From assembly GCA_910585455.1 (NCBI GenBank), contig CAJUEL010000006.1:81398-145397 (forward strand): 64,000 nt of DNA, written 5' to 3'. How positions within the stretch are numbered: the stretch's first letter is position 1; each line of letters begins with the position of its first letter. Below the pieces are notes generated by a model, which saw nothing but the letters and a program-made list of their open reading frames with translations, did not search any database and had not been told where the DNA came from. A program made the position numbers and the translations under genes. Source of the DNA: an uncultured Eisenbergiella sp. (GTDB taxonomy: Bacteria; Bacillota; Clostridia; Lachnospirales; Lachnospiraceae). This document shows, piece by piece, positions 1-8,489 of the stretch.

Positions 1-498
1 GCCGTGGAAAATGTGGCATTGCCGCTGACCTTTCAGGGAATGAACAAGGCCCTGCGGATGAAGAAGGCTTCGGCGCTTCTGGATCTGGTAGGGCTGAAAA
101 AATATAAAACCCATAAGCCGACGCAGATGTCCGGCGGACAGCAGCAGCGTGTAGGCGTGGCGAGGGCGCTGGTGGTGAATCCGGAAATTATTTTTGCGGA
201 TGAGCCCACCGGAAATCTGGATTCCAACACCTCACAGGAGGTGATGGAGCTGATGCAGAAGGTTGTGCGGGAGAAGCAGCAAACCCTTGTCATGGTAACC
301 CATGATAACCATCTGGCGAGCTTTGCGGACCGCATTTTCCATATTATAGACGGAAAGATCGTGCAGATCGAGGATAACAGGGCGAAACGCAGCGGTATCC
401 GGGCGGATGCCGGGGATGATGATGGAAGCGATGGGAAAGATAAGGTTTTGAAGAATACCGGAATGGATGAGGCGGAAGGAGAGAAACGGAATGAATAG
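1..498 (+). CDS. ABC transporter ATP-binding protein, MacB/LolD type (5' truncated by window edge)
   Basis: This is the C-terminal part of an ABC ATPase that energises a MacB-like export or envelope-maintenance transporter; the reading frame is already open at base 1. The signature motif SGGQQQR is at 129-152, the Walker B/D-loop segment IIFADEPTGNLD follows, and the H-loop VTHD is near 298. The Walker A part lies before the window. A charged Asp/Gly-rich tail of about 40 residues follows the nucleotide-binding domain, as in some Clostridia relatives. The stop overlaps the start of the next gene, and the permease is two genes downstream, so the three are one operon. The exported substrate cannot be told from sequence. 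Confidence 0.93.
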   Translation, partial: AVENVALPLTFQGMNKALRMKKASALLDLVGLKKYKTHKPTQMSGGQQQRVGVARALVVNPEIIFADEPTGNLDSNTSQEVMELMQKVVREKQQTLVMVTHDNHLASFADRIFHIIDGKIVQIEDNRAKRSGIRADAGDDDGSDGKDKVLKNTGMDEAEGEKRNE

Positions 499-2224
499 GT
501 TTTTAAAAAGAGCGCTTGTAGCAGGAATGGCAGTCTGCATGGCAGGGACGATGGCGCCTGCGCGCGTGACATATGCGGCAAGCGCTGATGGCTCACAATC
601 TCAAAGCGATTCGGAGGAAGGGTATATTGACGACGAGGATCGGCAGTATGCGTCTGAAGAGCTGGTCAACTACAAAAAGACCCTGATCCGCAGAGAGAAT
701 CCGGAGCAGTATATTCTGGATGAGCTGGAAGATATCATGAACAGCGGTATTTACTACATTGCCAATTCCGAAAGAATGACGGAAGCGGAAATGTGGGAGC
801 ACGTATCCAGAGTGAAGGGCCAGATGGATGCCGCCGTGGAAAAAACGGGCACGGTGACTACCACCACCGAATTTCTGACCCTGGCGGACAACTGGCGCAC
901 GCCCACCGTAAGCTATGGACAGAGCGTGGACATCGTCCTGCCGCTCATCAACATGGGTGAGGAATGGCTGACGGACATTTTAGTGGAGCCGGAAGTGACA
1001 AACGATGTGGCGACCTGGCCCTTCGTGCCGGAAACTACGGGATATACCCGCAATTTCAATGAGATTCCGGGCTGCGCGACGAAGCTGTATGACGAAGCGG
1101 TCTTTAACCGGCGGGAGGTCACCTACACCTTTACGGCGCGGCAGGACGTGCTGACAGGCTATTACCCGCTGAAATTCAAGGTGTGGTACAGCAAGGACGG
1201 CATTCGCTGCACGGAGCCGGCTGAGGTTTCCGTATTCGTATACTGTCAGGGCAAGCCGGGCAGCGGGCGCATTGGCATGAGCGAGGAAACCAATGTGTCC
1301 CAGCCCAGAATTATCGTGACCGGCTTCGAGACGGACCCGGAAACAGTTTATGCGGGGGATGTGTTCACGTTGACGATCCATGTCAAAAACACTTCTCCGG
1401 ATACGGCGGTCAATAACGTACTGTTTGATCTGGAAGCGGTCGAGGGCGGAACAGAGAACGCCAGCGGCGGGACAACGAACAGCTATGCGGCATTTTTGCC
1501 GACCTCCGGCTCCAGCGCGATCTATGTGGACCGGATGGCAGCGGGCAGCAGCCACGATTTAAAAATTGAGATGCAGGCGAAGGCGGATCTTTCCCAGAAG
1601 CCCTATGTGGTTACTGTAAACATGAAATATGATACGGATTTAAAGGCGGATCTGACCGATGAGGCGAAGGTGTCCGTGCCGGTGAAGCAAGAATCCAAAT
1701 TTGATTCCAGCACGCCGGAAATCAATCCTTCCGATATCATGGTGGGTGAGCAGTCCAACGTCATGTTCCAGATTTACAATACGGGAAAAACCACGCTTTA
1801 TAATGTGCAGGTGAAATTTGAAGCGGATTCCGTGGAAGGCGGCGATACCTTTATCGGAAATCTCCAGCCCGGCGGTACGGGCAATGTGGACGCGATGGTC
1901 ACAGGCATTGCGGCGACCATGGATGACGGTACGGTGAAAGCGGTCATCATATACGAGGATGAAGCGGGAAATCAGTCCCGGCAGGAAAAGGATATCACGA
2001 TTTTTGTCAATGAGATGTTTATTGATGAAGGGATGATGGACATGCCTGTGGATGAGTTTGAAGAGGAAGAAAAAGGGCTGTCCGTCGGCATGATCGCCGG
2101 CATCGCGGTGGGCGCTGTGGCAGTTGTGGCAGCATTGATCACCGGAATTTTAAAATTCAGAAAAAAGAAAAAGGCGGCGAAGCTTTTGGCGGAGGATCTG
2201 CTGGACTTAAGTAAGGACGAGTGA
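491..2224 (+). CDS. Secreted, C-terminally membrane-anchored CARDB/COG1361-like protein of an ABC export operon
   Basis: I chose the ATG at 491, preceded by a GGAAGGAG site about 9 bases upstream, over longer starts inside the ATPase gene. The product is about 577 residues. It begins with a signal peptide (basic MNRFLKR, a hydrophobic stretch, then an Ala-rich cleavage region), continues as a long extracytoplasmic region with at least two Ig-like CARDB/NEW3-type repeats (roughly residues 265-380 and 395-500), and ends in one membrane helix (about 531-554) followed by a Lys-rich cytoplasmic tail. Proteins of this build often sit between the ATPase and FtsX-like permease of MacB systems and may act as the extracellular adaptor. 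That role is inferred from position. Confidence 0.82.
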   Translation: MNRFLKRALVAGMAVCMAGTMAPARVTYAASADGSQSQSDSEEGYIDDEDRQYASEELVNYKKTLIRRENPEQYILDELEDIMNSGIYYIANSERMTEAEMWEHVSRVKGQMDAAVEKTGTVTTTTEFLTLADNWRTPTVSYGQSVDIVLPLINMGEEWLTDILVEPEVTNDVATWPFVPETTGYTRNFNEIPGCATKLYDEAVFNRREVTYTFTARQDVLTGYYPLKFKVWYSKDGIRCTEPAEVSVFVYCQGKPGSGRIGMSEETNVSQPRIIVTGFETDPETVYAGDVFTLTIHVKNTSPDTAVNNVLFDLEAVEGGTENASGGTTNSYAAFLPTSGSSAIYVDRMAAGSSHDLKIEMQAKADLSQKPYVVTVNMKYDTDLKADLTDEAKVSVPVKQESKFDSSTPEINPSDIMVGEQSNVMFQIYNTGKTTLYNVQVKFEADSVEGGDTFIGNLQPGGTGNVDAMVTGIAATMDDGTVKAVIIYEDEAGNQSRQEKDITIFVNEMFIDEGMMDMPVDEFEEEEKGLSVGMIAGIAVGAVAVVAALITGILKFRKKKKAAKLLAEDLLDLSKDE

Positions 2225-2226
2225 GT

Positions 2227-3618
2227 ATGAAAATTCTTGATTTGCTGCGGATGAGCTCGAGCAGCCTTTGGAAAAGAAAATTCCGTACCGTGCTGACCAT
2301 TCTGGGAGTGGTGATCGGTACGGCATCCATCGTCGTCATGATTTCGCTGGGACTTGGGCTGAATAAGGCGACGATGGAGGATATAGAGCGTTATGGCGGT
2401 CTGACTACGGTGCAGGTCAGCGAAGGAAGAGGAAACAGCAGCAGCAGCGGAGCCGTGTCGATTATATCCTCGTCATCATCTTCGTCCTCTTCGAAGGAAC
2501 AGGTGATGCGGTTGGATGACGAGGCTGTGGAAATGCTGGCGGGCATGGCGCATGTGGAAAGCGTGTCCCCGGTTTTGCAGGTCAGCGTCATTGCCAAGTA
2601 TGGGCAATATGTGAACGACTGGATGGATGTGCAGGGGCTGACGAAGGAAGGGCTGGAAAATCTGAATATCGAGGTTGGAGACGGACATTTGCCGACGGAC
2701 GATAAGGAGCTGGAGTTTTTTTACGGAAACCGGATTGCGACACAGTTTTACAATCCCAAAACCTATGAGTATCCTTACTATGAAAAAGGAGAAATGGCGG
2801 TGGATTTGATGAACGATACGCTGTTCATCATTTTTGACCGGGATGCGTATTGGAACAGCCAGTATGATGATGGCAGCGGAAATCCGGCAGCGCCGCCGAA
2901 GAAATATATCATTAAGACGGCTGGTGTGGAGCACATGGATGAAGAAAACAGCTGGAGTCCCAACTCCTATAGTATCTATTGCAACATTGACGCTTTAAAA
3001 GCGACGCTGAAACGGATTTTCAGAAACAAGGCGATTCCAGGACAGCCTACCACCTCAGGCGGAAAGCCCTATAAGGAGCTTTATTACAGCCGGGTGGACG
3101 TTAATGTGGATGAAATTGACAATGTGCTGGAGGTGCAGGAGTACATCCAATCCCTGGGCTATGAAGCCTACAGCAATATTGAATGGGTGGAATCCACGCA
3201 GAAGCAGTATGCGAACATCCAGGCGATGCTGGGGGGAATCGGTGCGGTTTCCCTGCTGGTGGCGGCGATCGGCATCACGAATACGATGATGATGTCCATT
3301 TACGAAAGGACGAAGGAAATCGGCGTCATGAAGGTGTTGGGCTGTGATATGCGCAACATTCAGGCAATGTTTCTGGCTGAGGCGGCGTACATCGGCTTTA
3401 TCGGCGGTGTGGTGGGATTGGGCCTAAGCTATGGAATTTCAACCATCATCAATAAGGCGGTGGCGGCGAGCGGCAATATGTCCAGTCTGTCCTATATTCC
3501 CCCATGGCTGGCGGGAGCGTCTTTGGTATTTGCCGTAATCATCGGCATGGTGGCGGGATTTTTCCCGTCCAGAAGGGCGATGAAATTGAGCCCTCTTGCC
3601 GCGATCCGCAACGAATAA
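2227..3618 (+). CDS. FtsX/MacB-family ABC transporter permease
   Basis: This permease has about 463 residues and the MacB topology: one N-terminal membrane helix (TVLTILGVVIGTASIVVMIS), a large extracytoplasmic MacB_PCD domain, and three C-terminal helices in an FtsX domain from about residue 330. ATG 2227 has AAGGA nine bases upstream; GTG 2221, overlapping the previous stop, is a possible but poorly spaced alternative. A Ser-rich segment near residues 60-78 of the outer domain contains a run of nine serines encoded by mixed TCN codons. It is the last gene of the ATPase/CARDB/permease operon, which ends at a terminator 70 bases downstream. Confidence 0.9.
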   Translation: MKILDLLRMSSSSLWKRKFRTVLTILGVVIGTASIVVMISLGLGLNKATMEDIERYGGLTTVQVSEGRGNSSSSGAVSIISSSSSSSSSKEQVMRLDDEAVEMLAGMAHVESVSPVLQVSVIAKYGQYVNDWMDVQGLTKEGLENLNIEVGDGHLPTDDKELEFFYGNRIATQFYNPKTYEYPYYEKGEMAVDLMNDTLFIIFDRDAYWNSQYDDGSGNPAAPPKKYIIKTAGVEHMDEENSWSPNSYSIYCNIDALKATLKRIFRNKAIPGQPTTSGGKPYKELYYSRVDVNVDEIDNVLEVQEYIQSLGYEAYSNIEWVESTQKQYANIQAMLGGIGAVSLLVAAIGITNTMMMSIYERTKEIGVMKVLGCDMRNIQAMFLAEAAYIGFIGGVVGLGLSYGISTIINKAVAASGNMSSLSYIPPWLAGASLVFAVIIGMVAGFFPSRRAMKLSPLAAIRNE

Positions 3619-3686
3619 GGCGTTGTGTCGGGCGCGACTTTGACGTGGGACGGTCTCAATGCTTTTGACTGCGATAGAGTGAGGAT

Positions 3687-3727
3687 AAAATCCCGGAGAG
3701 AGTGATAAACACTTTCACCGGGATTTT
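3687..3727 (+). terminator. Rho-independent terminator of the MacB-like operon
   Basis: AAAATCCCGG at 3687-3696 pairs with CCGGGATTTT at 3718-3727, with further pairing of GAGTG and CACTT inside. The 3' side runs into six T. Confidence 0.8.
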
Positions 3728-3856
3728 TTGGAATTTGTCCCGACGATTAAATTGTCAGAAAATTTAATTAATTTTATCTTATTGATGCAAAATTCAATTA
3801 ATAAATTGTTAAAAACAGATAATATGAAGAAATAAGAAAAATTTTCAGAAATTGTA

Positions 3857-3885
3857 TTGACAAAAGTACAATCCATGGATATAAT
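3857..3885 (+). promoter_or_regulatory. Consensus sigma-A promoter of the orphan transcription unit
   Basis: TTGACA at 3857-3862 and TATAAT at 3880-3885 are separated by exactly 17 bases. It is one of the two perfect consensus promoters I see in the window, and no clear ORF follows it. The predicted start is near 3892. Confidence 0.8.
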
Positions 3886-3891
3886 AAGATC

Positions 3892-4275
3892 ATACAAAAC
3901 AGAAACACATTTACATAGATAACATAAAGGAGAGGAGGACAGTCCATTGAAAACATAAGGCAGAATCCTTAAAAATCCCGGAGTGATGCAGGAAACCGAA
4001 GAAAAAGAGGGATGCAGGAGAAGGGGAACAGAGCAAAGACCACCTGAAGGAAGCATCACAGGGAAGAGAAGGATCGGAGAAAACTTCATATAGAGTCTTT
4101 AAAGAGAATGGGAAATTCGACAACTTTAAAGAATACGCAAAGAAAAGGACAATGAAACCGAAAGGTGGGTTGACCAGAAGCCAAACAAAAGGAAAACGGA
4201 GGAGTTGACCATTGGATAGCGTAGCATAGAAGCGGGTATTGATCAAAAAGATGATTGATACCCGCTTCGTTTTGT
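3892..4275 (+). ncRNA. Putative unassigned non-coding RNA (about 370 nt)
   Basis: This 700-base gap between the MacB operon and nagZ holds a self-contained transcription unit: a perfect promoter at 3857-3885 and a strong hairpin terminator at 4229-4275. The transcribed strand is very purine-rich. Forward ORFs are tiny: a 35-codon frame from 3988 and frames of 15 and 18 codons near 4109 and 4153. None has good coding character. An AGGAGAGGAGG stretch at about 3929-3939 could be a ribosome site for a short peptide, but the frames after it close at once. I could not match it to tmRNA, RNase P, SRP or 6S RNA. A short-peptide mRNA is the main alternative. Confidence 0.45.
4229..4275 (+). terminator. 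Strong hairpin terminator closing the orphan transcription unit
   Basis: GAAGCGGGTAT (4229-4239) pairs perfectly with ATACCCGCTTC (4258-4268), followed by GTTTTGTG. It separates the orphan unit from nagZ. Confidence 0.75.
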
Positions 4276-4321
4276 GTTAGTCTATAGGAAGAAGCATTGT
4301 GATCATGCAGCTTAGGTCTGC

Positions 4322-5704
4322 ATGGCGACAGGAAAAATAAAAACGGAGCAGCCATACCTTATGTCGGACAGAAGCGAAAAAAGAAAAATCAGAAGAAAAA
4401 GAAGAGTGCGGAATCAGATCATTTCCTATAGCGCAATGGTGCTCATACTCGCAGTGGCGATTGTCGGTGCGGTGACGGGAATCCGTGCCGCGGCCAAAAC
4501 GTTGCAGGAGCGCAGGGAGGCGAAGGAAGAATCTGTCCAGGCAGCCCTGGAGGCGGCCCGCGCGGAGGAATCCGCACAGGCGGAAGCGGCAGTGGCAGAG
4601 CTTTTGGATTTAAATGGCACGAAGGAGGAGGAAACGGCGACATATACGCCGGAGGATGCCTTTGAAGAGATGGTCGCGGACACGGTGGAGGGCATGACGC
4701 TGGAGCAGAAGGTTGCAGGATTGTTTTTTGTCACGCCGGAGCAGCTGACCGGGGTAGGAACGGCGATACAGGCAGGAGATGGGACGAAGGAGGCGCTGGC
4801 GAAATATCCGGTGGGAGGTCTCATTTATGCAAAGCAGAATATCCAGTCTGAGAGTCAGATCAAGGAAATGCTGATCAACACGGTTTCCTATGCGCCCTTT
4901 CCGCTATTCCTCGGTGTGGACGAAGAGGGCGGCACAGTCGCGAAGGTGGCGGAGGCGCTGCATCTGGATAACGTGGGGCCGATGGGAGAGATCGGCGCGG
5001 CGAACGATGTACAGGCGGCATACGCGGCGAATGAAACGATCGGCAATTATCTCGCTTCCTATGGCTTTAATGTGAACTTTGCGCCGGTGGCGGATGTGCT
5101 CACCAATGCCAATAATAAAGTGATTGGAAACCGGGCCTTTTCCGACGATCCGCAGGTGGCGTCCCAAATGGTGGAAAATGCCGTACAGGGCTTGCAGGCG
5201 GCAGGTGTGAGCGCCTGCTTAAAACATTTTCCGGGACATGGCGATACGGACGGGGATTCCCACGATGGCACCGTGACCACGCAGCGCACCCAGGAGGAAA
5301 TGCAGGCCACAGAATTTCTGCCTTTTCAGGCGGGCATCGCGGCGGGAGCGGACATGGTCATGGTTGGGCATATCAGCGCGCCGGAGCTGACAGGAGGAGA
5401 TACGGTACCGGCGAGCATTTCGGAGGAAATCATTACGGGGATACTGCGGGGAGAGCTGGGCTATGACGGCATTGTCATTACGGATGCGATGGACATGGGA
5501 GCGATCAGCGAATACTATGAGGCGGATGTGGCGGCGATCATGGCGCTGAAGGCGGGCGCGGATATGGTGCTCATGCCGGAGAAGTTTGAGGAAGCCTATG
5601 AAGGAGTGATCAAGGCGGTACAGGAGGGAACCATCAGCGAGGAACGGGTCAATGATTCCCTGAAACGGATTTACCGGGTGAAGCTGCGGGGCCTGGCCGG
5701 CTGA
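4322..5704 (+). CDS. nagZ: Membrane-anchored beta-N-acetylhexosaminidase, GH3 NagZ type
   Basis: A GH3 glycosidase expected to release N-acetylglucosamine from muropeptides or other beta-GlcNAc glycans. It starts with a very basic N-terminus and a membrane helix (about residues 33-54), then an Ala/Glu-rich linker to about residue 105, then the catalytic domain. The KHFPGHGDTDGDSHDG segment near residue 300 is the NagZ His-loop signature, and TDAMDMGAI near residue 385 carries the nucleophile Asp. The anchor places it outside the cell, so a role in cell-wall turnover outside the membrane fits. ATG 4361 has a GGAG site and is a plausible shorter start. The convergent gene ends 10 bases away. 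Confidence 0.9.
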   Translation: MATGKIKTEQPYLMSDRSEKRKIRRKRRVRNQIISYSAMVLILAVAIVGAVTGIRAAAKTLQERREAKEESVQAALEAARAEESAQAEAAVAELLDLNGTKEEETATYTPEDAFEEMVADTVEGMTLEQKVAGLFFVTPEQLTGVGTAIQAGDGTKEALAKYPVGGLIYAKQNIQSESQIKEMLINTVSYAPFPLFLGVDEEGGTVAKVAEALHLDNVGPMGEIGAANDVQAAYAANETIGNYLASYGFNVNFAPVADVLTNANNKVIGNRAFSDDPQVASQMVENAVQGLQAAGVSACLKHFPGHGDTDGDSHDGTVTTQRTQEEMQATEFLPFQAGIAAGADMVMVGHISAPELTGGDTVPASISEEIITGILRGELGYDGIVITDAMDMGAISEYYEADVAAIMALKAGADMVLMPEKFEEAYEGVIKAVQEGTISEERVNDSLKRIYRVKLRGLAG

Positions 5705-5714
5705 GGCTCTGGAT

Positions 5715-6743
5715 TTACGGGAACAGTGTCCGGATGTTGTCCAACCGGTCCTCTTCCACATCGAATTCCCAGACGCCGTGCCCGGGGATTCGATGCTCCG
5801 TGAGATAATAGTGGTCATCAAAGGAAGAAATGTAATAAGGCGTGCCGCCGCCGATGAAGGAGGCATAAATATCCTCCCAGTCGCGCGCTGCCAGGTCGGC
5901 AAGGTTTTTTACCCGCAGAATGGTGGCGTAGTCCTGGCTTCCATAGAGATCGGTGGACACGGTGATATAGTAATAATTCTGAATTCTGGTAAGCTGGATC
6001 ATGCCGGCGATCTCGTCGGGGACGGGCCAGCTTTCTATGATTTGCAGGTCTTTTTTCCGCGCGCGTATGATGGAACGGTTTCCGGAAACGAAATAAATAT
6101 CGTCGCCGTCAAGGGTGAAGGAGCGGACGTAAATGCCGTCAAGCTCCGGTAGAGTGAGGATCTTTTCCAGCACGACGGCGCTGGAAGCTTTGTCCGGGCG
6201 GGAAAAAACGTAGAGCTCGCCCGTCATGGAGCTGAGCGCGTAAAACCGCCTGTCATCCTCATCATAGACCACATAATGCGGGCGGATGCCGATTTCTTCA
6301 AAGGTCTGTGTCAAATAAAAGGAATCCTCTTTTTTTTCAAAAATGAGAATCCGGTTGTTTTCCGTATCGTCAGCCAGATAGACCATGCCGTCCCCGGCGA
6401 TCGTATGCCCTCTGTTGATCTGATCGGTCAGCACGAGCCACTCCGTCAGCGGCCTGTCCAGAGAGGGGCTTGTCAAAATCTGATCATGATAACAGTCCAC
6501 CAGAAAATAATCCTCTCCGATCCGGGTGATCTGGGTGGGAACCGAAAGCGCGGTCTGCACATTGAGACGGACAGCGCATTTTTCCGGCGCCTCCATCGGA
6601 TTTGACGCACGCAAAAACGGCGTCTGCCTGCCCTGCCACAGAAACAGCAGCACGGCGGCAGCCGCGATCATGCAAATGCAGATGACACCCTTCAAAGGAT
6701 GTTTTTGTCTTCCGGGAAAACGATGCTTTCTTTTCTTTTTCAT
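5715..6743 (-). CDS. Membrane-anchored beta-propeller-like protein of unknown function
   Basis: About 342 residues. A Lys/Arg-rich start is followed by one membrane helix (VICICMIAAAAVLLFLW) and an outer region rich in short beta repeats such as YLADDTENNRILIF and FYALSSMTGELYVFSR, suggesting a six- or seven-bladed propeller. I do not recognise the family. I chose the ATG at 6743, where Lys-rich coding begins; an in-frame ATG at 6809 lies upstream of a good promoter and is unlikely. With the ATG at 6743 the transcript would be essentially leaderless. It is convergent with nagZ. Confidence 0.6.
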   Translation of the reverse strand: MKKKRKHRFPGRQKHPLKGVICICMIAAAAVLLFLWQGRQTPFLRASNPMEAPEKCAVRLNVQTALSVPTQITRIGEDYFLVDCYHDQILTSPSLDRPLTEWLVLTDQINRGHTIAGDGMVYLADDTENNRILIFEKKEDSFYLTQTFEEIGIRPHYVVYDEDDRRFYALSSMTGELYVFSRPDKASSAVVLEKILTLPELDGIYVRSFTLDGDDIYFVSGNRSIIRARKKDLQIIESWPVPDEIAGMIQLTRIQNYYYITVSTDLYGSQDYATILRVKNLADLAARDWEDIYASFIGGGTPYYISSFDDHYYLTEHRIPGHGVWEFDVEEDRLDNIRTLFP

Positions 6744-6749
6744 GTGCCC

Positions 6750-6778
6750 ATTATAGCATCCCTGCTGACAGGATACAA
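6750..6778 (-). promoter_or_regulatory. Promoter of the propeller-like protein gene (leaderless configuration)
   Basis: On the minus strand TTGTAT (6778-6773) and TATAAT (6755-6750) are 17 bases apart. The expected start, about seven bases after the -10, falls on or next to the A of the ATG at 6743. Confidence 0.6.
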
Positions 6779-6815
6779 TATATTTTGTTGTAATCCGGGG
6801 TATTTTCACTGCTCT

Positions 6816-7160
6816 GCATTACTGTTTGCGGGGCGGGGAGAACGACCGGGAGGGGCAGACGGGGCAACGGGCTTTAGCAGGACGGGGCGGGTGGAGGGCA
6901 CAGGCTGTTTCCCGACGCTGTGTCCGAAGCGGAGAAATTCCCAAAATGACAGGATATTCCTGGGACAGGGCGCAAAACTGTCTGAACGCAGTGAGTTTTT
7001 TTGCGCCCTGTCCCAGGAATAGCCGGTCGTTTTGTGGAATTTTCCGCTTCGGATAATGCGTCGGGAAACAGCCTGTGCCCTCCACCCGCCCCGTCCTGCT
7101 AAAGCCCGTTGCCCCGTCTGCCCCTCCCGGTCGTTCTCCCCGCCCCGTGAACAGTAATGC
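6816..7160. repeat. Long palindrome A (family 1, reverse orientation)
   Basis: An inverted repeat of about 345 bp fills the gap between two minus-strand genes. The outer arms (about 6829-6919 and 7057-7144) are almost perfectly complementary and GC-rich. The inner core carries the family-1 marks: AGAAATTCCCAAAAT and GATATTCCTG on one side, and a centre CTGTCTGAACGCAGTGAGTT at 6978-6997. Compared with copies at 9213-9512 and 61085-61397 the core is inverted, so the element has a direction. The arms share no sequence with the arms of the other copies. ORFs read through it are by-products of the palindrome. Confidence 0.92.
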
Positions 7161-7184
7161 TCTGCGGGAAGGAAGGCGAATGGT

Positions 7185-8477
7185 TTATGTCCAGGGGAGG
7201 GTCAGCGTGAAGGCGCTGCCGCCGCCAGGCGCATCCTGCACTGTGATGGAGCCACGGTGCGCGTGCAGGATTTCCCAGGCGATGGAGAGCCCCAGCCCGA
7301 AATGAGTGCTGTCGCTGTGGGAAGCATCGGCACGGTAAAAACGTTCGAAAATATGCGCCTTGCTCTCATCCGGAATGCCGGGACCGTCGTCGGAGACGGT
7401 CAGGGACAATCCCTGCGAGGCTTCGGACAGAGACAGAGCAATATGGGTGCCGGGCGGCGTATAGCAGAAGGCATTGTGAAGCAAGATGGACAATACCTGA
7501 TGAATCCGGGCCTTATCACACAGAAGCGGCGGAATTTTTTCATCGGGCAGGGAAACGGAAAGGAAATATCCCTTTTCGAGGGCCAGCACCTCGAAGGCTT
7601 CAAAGGTGTCAAGAAGCAGGGTATCCATTTCACATTCCTTTTTGCACAGAGAAAAGGTGTCGCTGTCCGTGCCGGCGAGGGTGAGCAGGTCCGAGATCAG
7701 GCGGGACATGCTTTCCCCTTCCTCCCGGATGATGGTGAAAAATTTTTCCTGATCGCTGGGCGGCGCTTTTTGGCAGGCGGAGGCGGCGGACAAAATGACG
7801 GAAAGGGGCGTGCGCAGCTCATGAGAGGCGGAAGCGACAAAGCGGATTTGGCTTTGCCTGCTTTTTTCGATGGGAGAAAGCAGTTTCCCGGTCAAATACC
7901 AGGAAAGCAGCCCGAGGGTCACACAGGCGGTGATGATCAGGGCGGCAAAGAGCAGCCGCTGGGTGAAAATCTGCTCCCGAAGAGGCCAAAGCGGCTTTAA
8001 TATGAGGATGGTGAGCGAACCGTTTTCTCTGCCGGAAACGGCGGCACAGCCGTAATAGTCAGAAGGTCCCTTTCCTGATAGAGAAAAATCAAATTCCAGA
8101 TGGGTGGTGGACCAGGGGGCGGGGGAGGAGAGCAGAAAGTGACTGTTGTAATAGTCCCAGCCCGCCGTGACGGCGGCATTTCTTACGCTGTTTTCTTCCA
8201 CAGAACGGTTGCCCCAGAGAAATTCCACGCCGTTGTCCCGCAGGTCAATGATATACTTGCCGCCGCCCTCCATCTCGGAGAGCCATTTATGCGTGATGAC
8301 GGACTGACTGCCGAAATTGGACAGCAGCGTGTTCATATCATTTTGAAAAGAGGAAAAATAAGTTTCATTCAGGTTTTTTTCGGAAATAAACAGGTAAGCC
8401 AGCGACATGATCCCGACCACGAGGGAGGTGATTCCCGCACAGAGCAGGGCGAGCCGTAAATGCACTTTGAAAAACAT
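7185..8477 (-). CDS. Sensor histidine kinase
   Basis: A membrane kinase of 430 residues with two membrane helices (about 9-31 and 175-197) enclosing an outer sensor region of about 140 residues with no recognisable fold. The dimerisation/phosphoacceptor box ASHELRTPLSVI is near residue 219. The ATPase domain shows DDGPGIP and a GLGLSIA G2 box. The linker after the second helix is short, with only a reduced HAMP. It follows its response regulator gene on the same strand with a 12-base gap, so the two form a classical OmpR/EnvZ-type pair. The stimulus is unknown. Confidence 0.93.
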   Translation of the reverse strand: MFFKVHLRLALLCAGITSLVVGIMSLAYLFISEKNLNETYFSSFQNDMNTLLSNFGSQSVITHKWLSEMEGGGKYIIDLRDNGVEFLWGNRSVEENSVRNAAVTAGWDYYNSHFLLSSPAPWSTTHLEFDFSLSGKGPSDYYGCAAVSGRENGSLTILILKPLWPLREQIFTQRLLFAALIITACVTLGLLSWYLTGKLLSPIEKSRQSQIRFVASASHELRTPLSVILSAASACQKAPPSDQEKFFTIIREEGESMSRLISDLLTLAGTDSDTFSLCKKECEMDTLLLDTFEAFEVLALEKGYFLSVSLPDEKIPPLLCDKARIHQVLSILLHNAFCYTPPGTHIALSLSEASQGLSLTVSDDGPGIPDESKAHIFERFYRADASHSDSTHFGLGLSIAWEILHAHRGSITVQDAPGGGSAFTLTLPWT

Positions 8478-8489
8478 GGCGGACTCCTT

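Noticed and set aside
3984..4160. Possible SRP RNA or tmRNA (GAAGGAAGC and ATTCGACAA resemblances)
   Set aside because: The required flanking pairing, the SRP helix-8 loop context, and the tRNA-like end with CCA are absent.
3715..4355. Three overlapping minus-strand frames of 89-124 codons in the gap before nagZ
   Set aside because: They are Phe/Leu/Ser/Cys-rich, have no ribosome sites, overlap one another and arise from the purine-rich plus strand of the candidate ncRNA.
6819..7305. Frames of 76-107 codons on both strands in palindrome A
   Set aside because: Mirror-image frames follow from the palindrome; the peptides on both strands are nearly the same and have no start signals.
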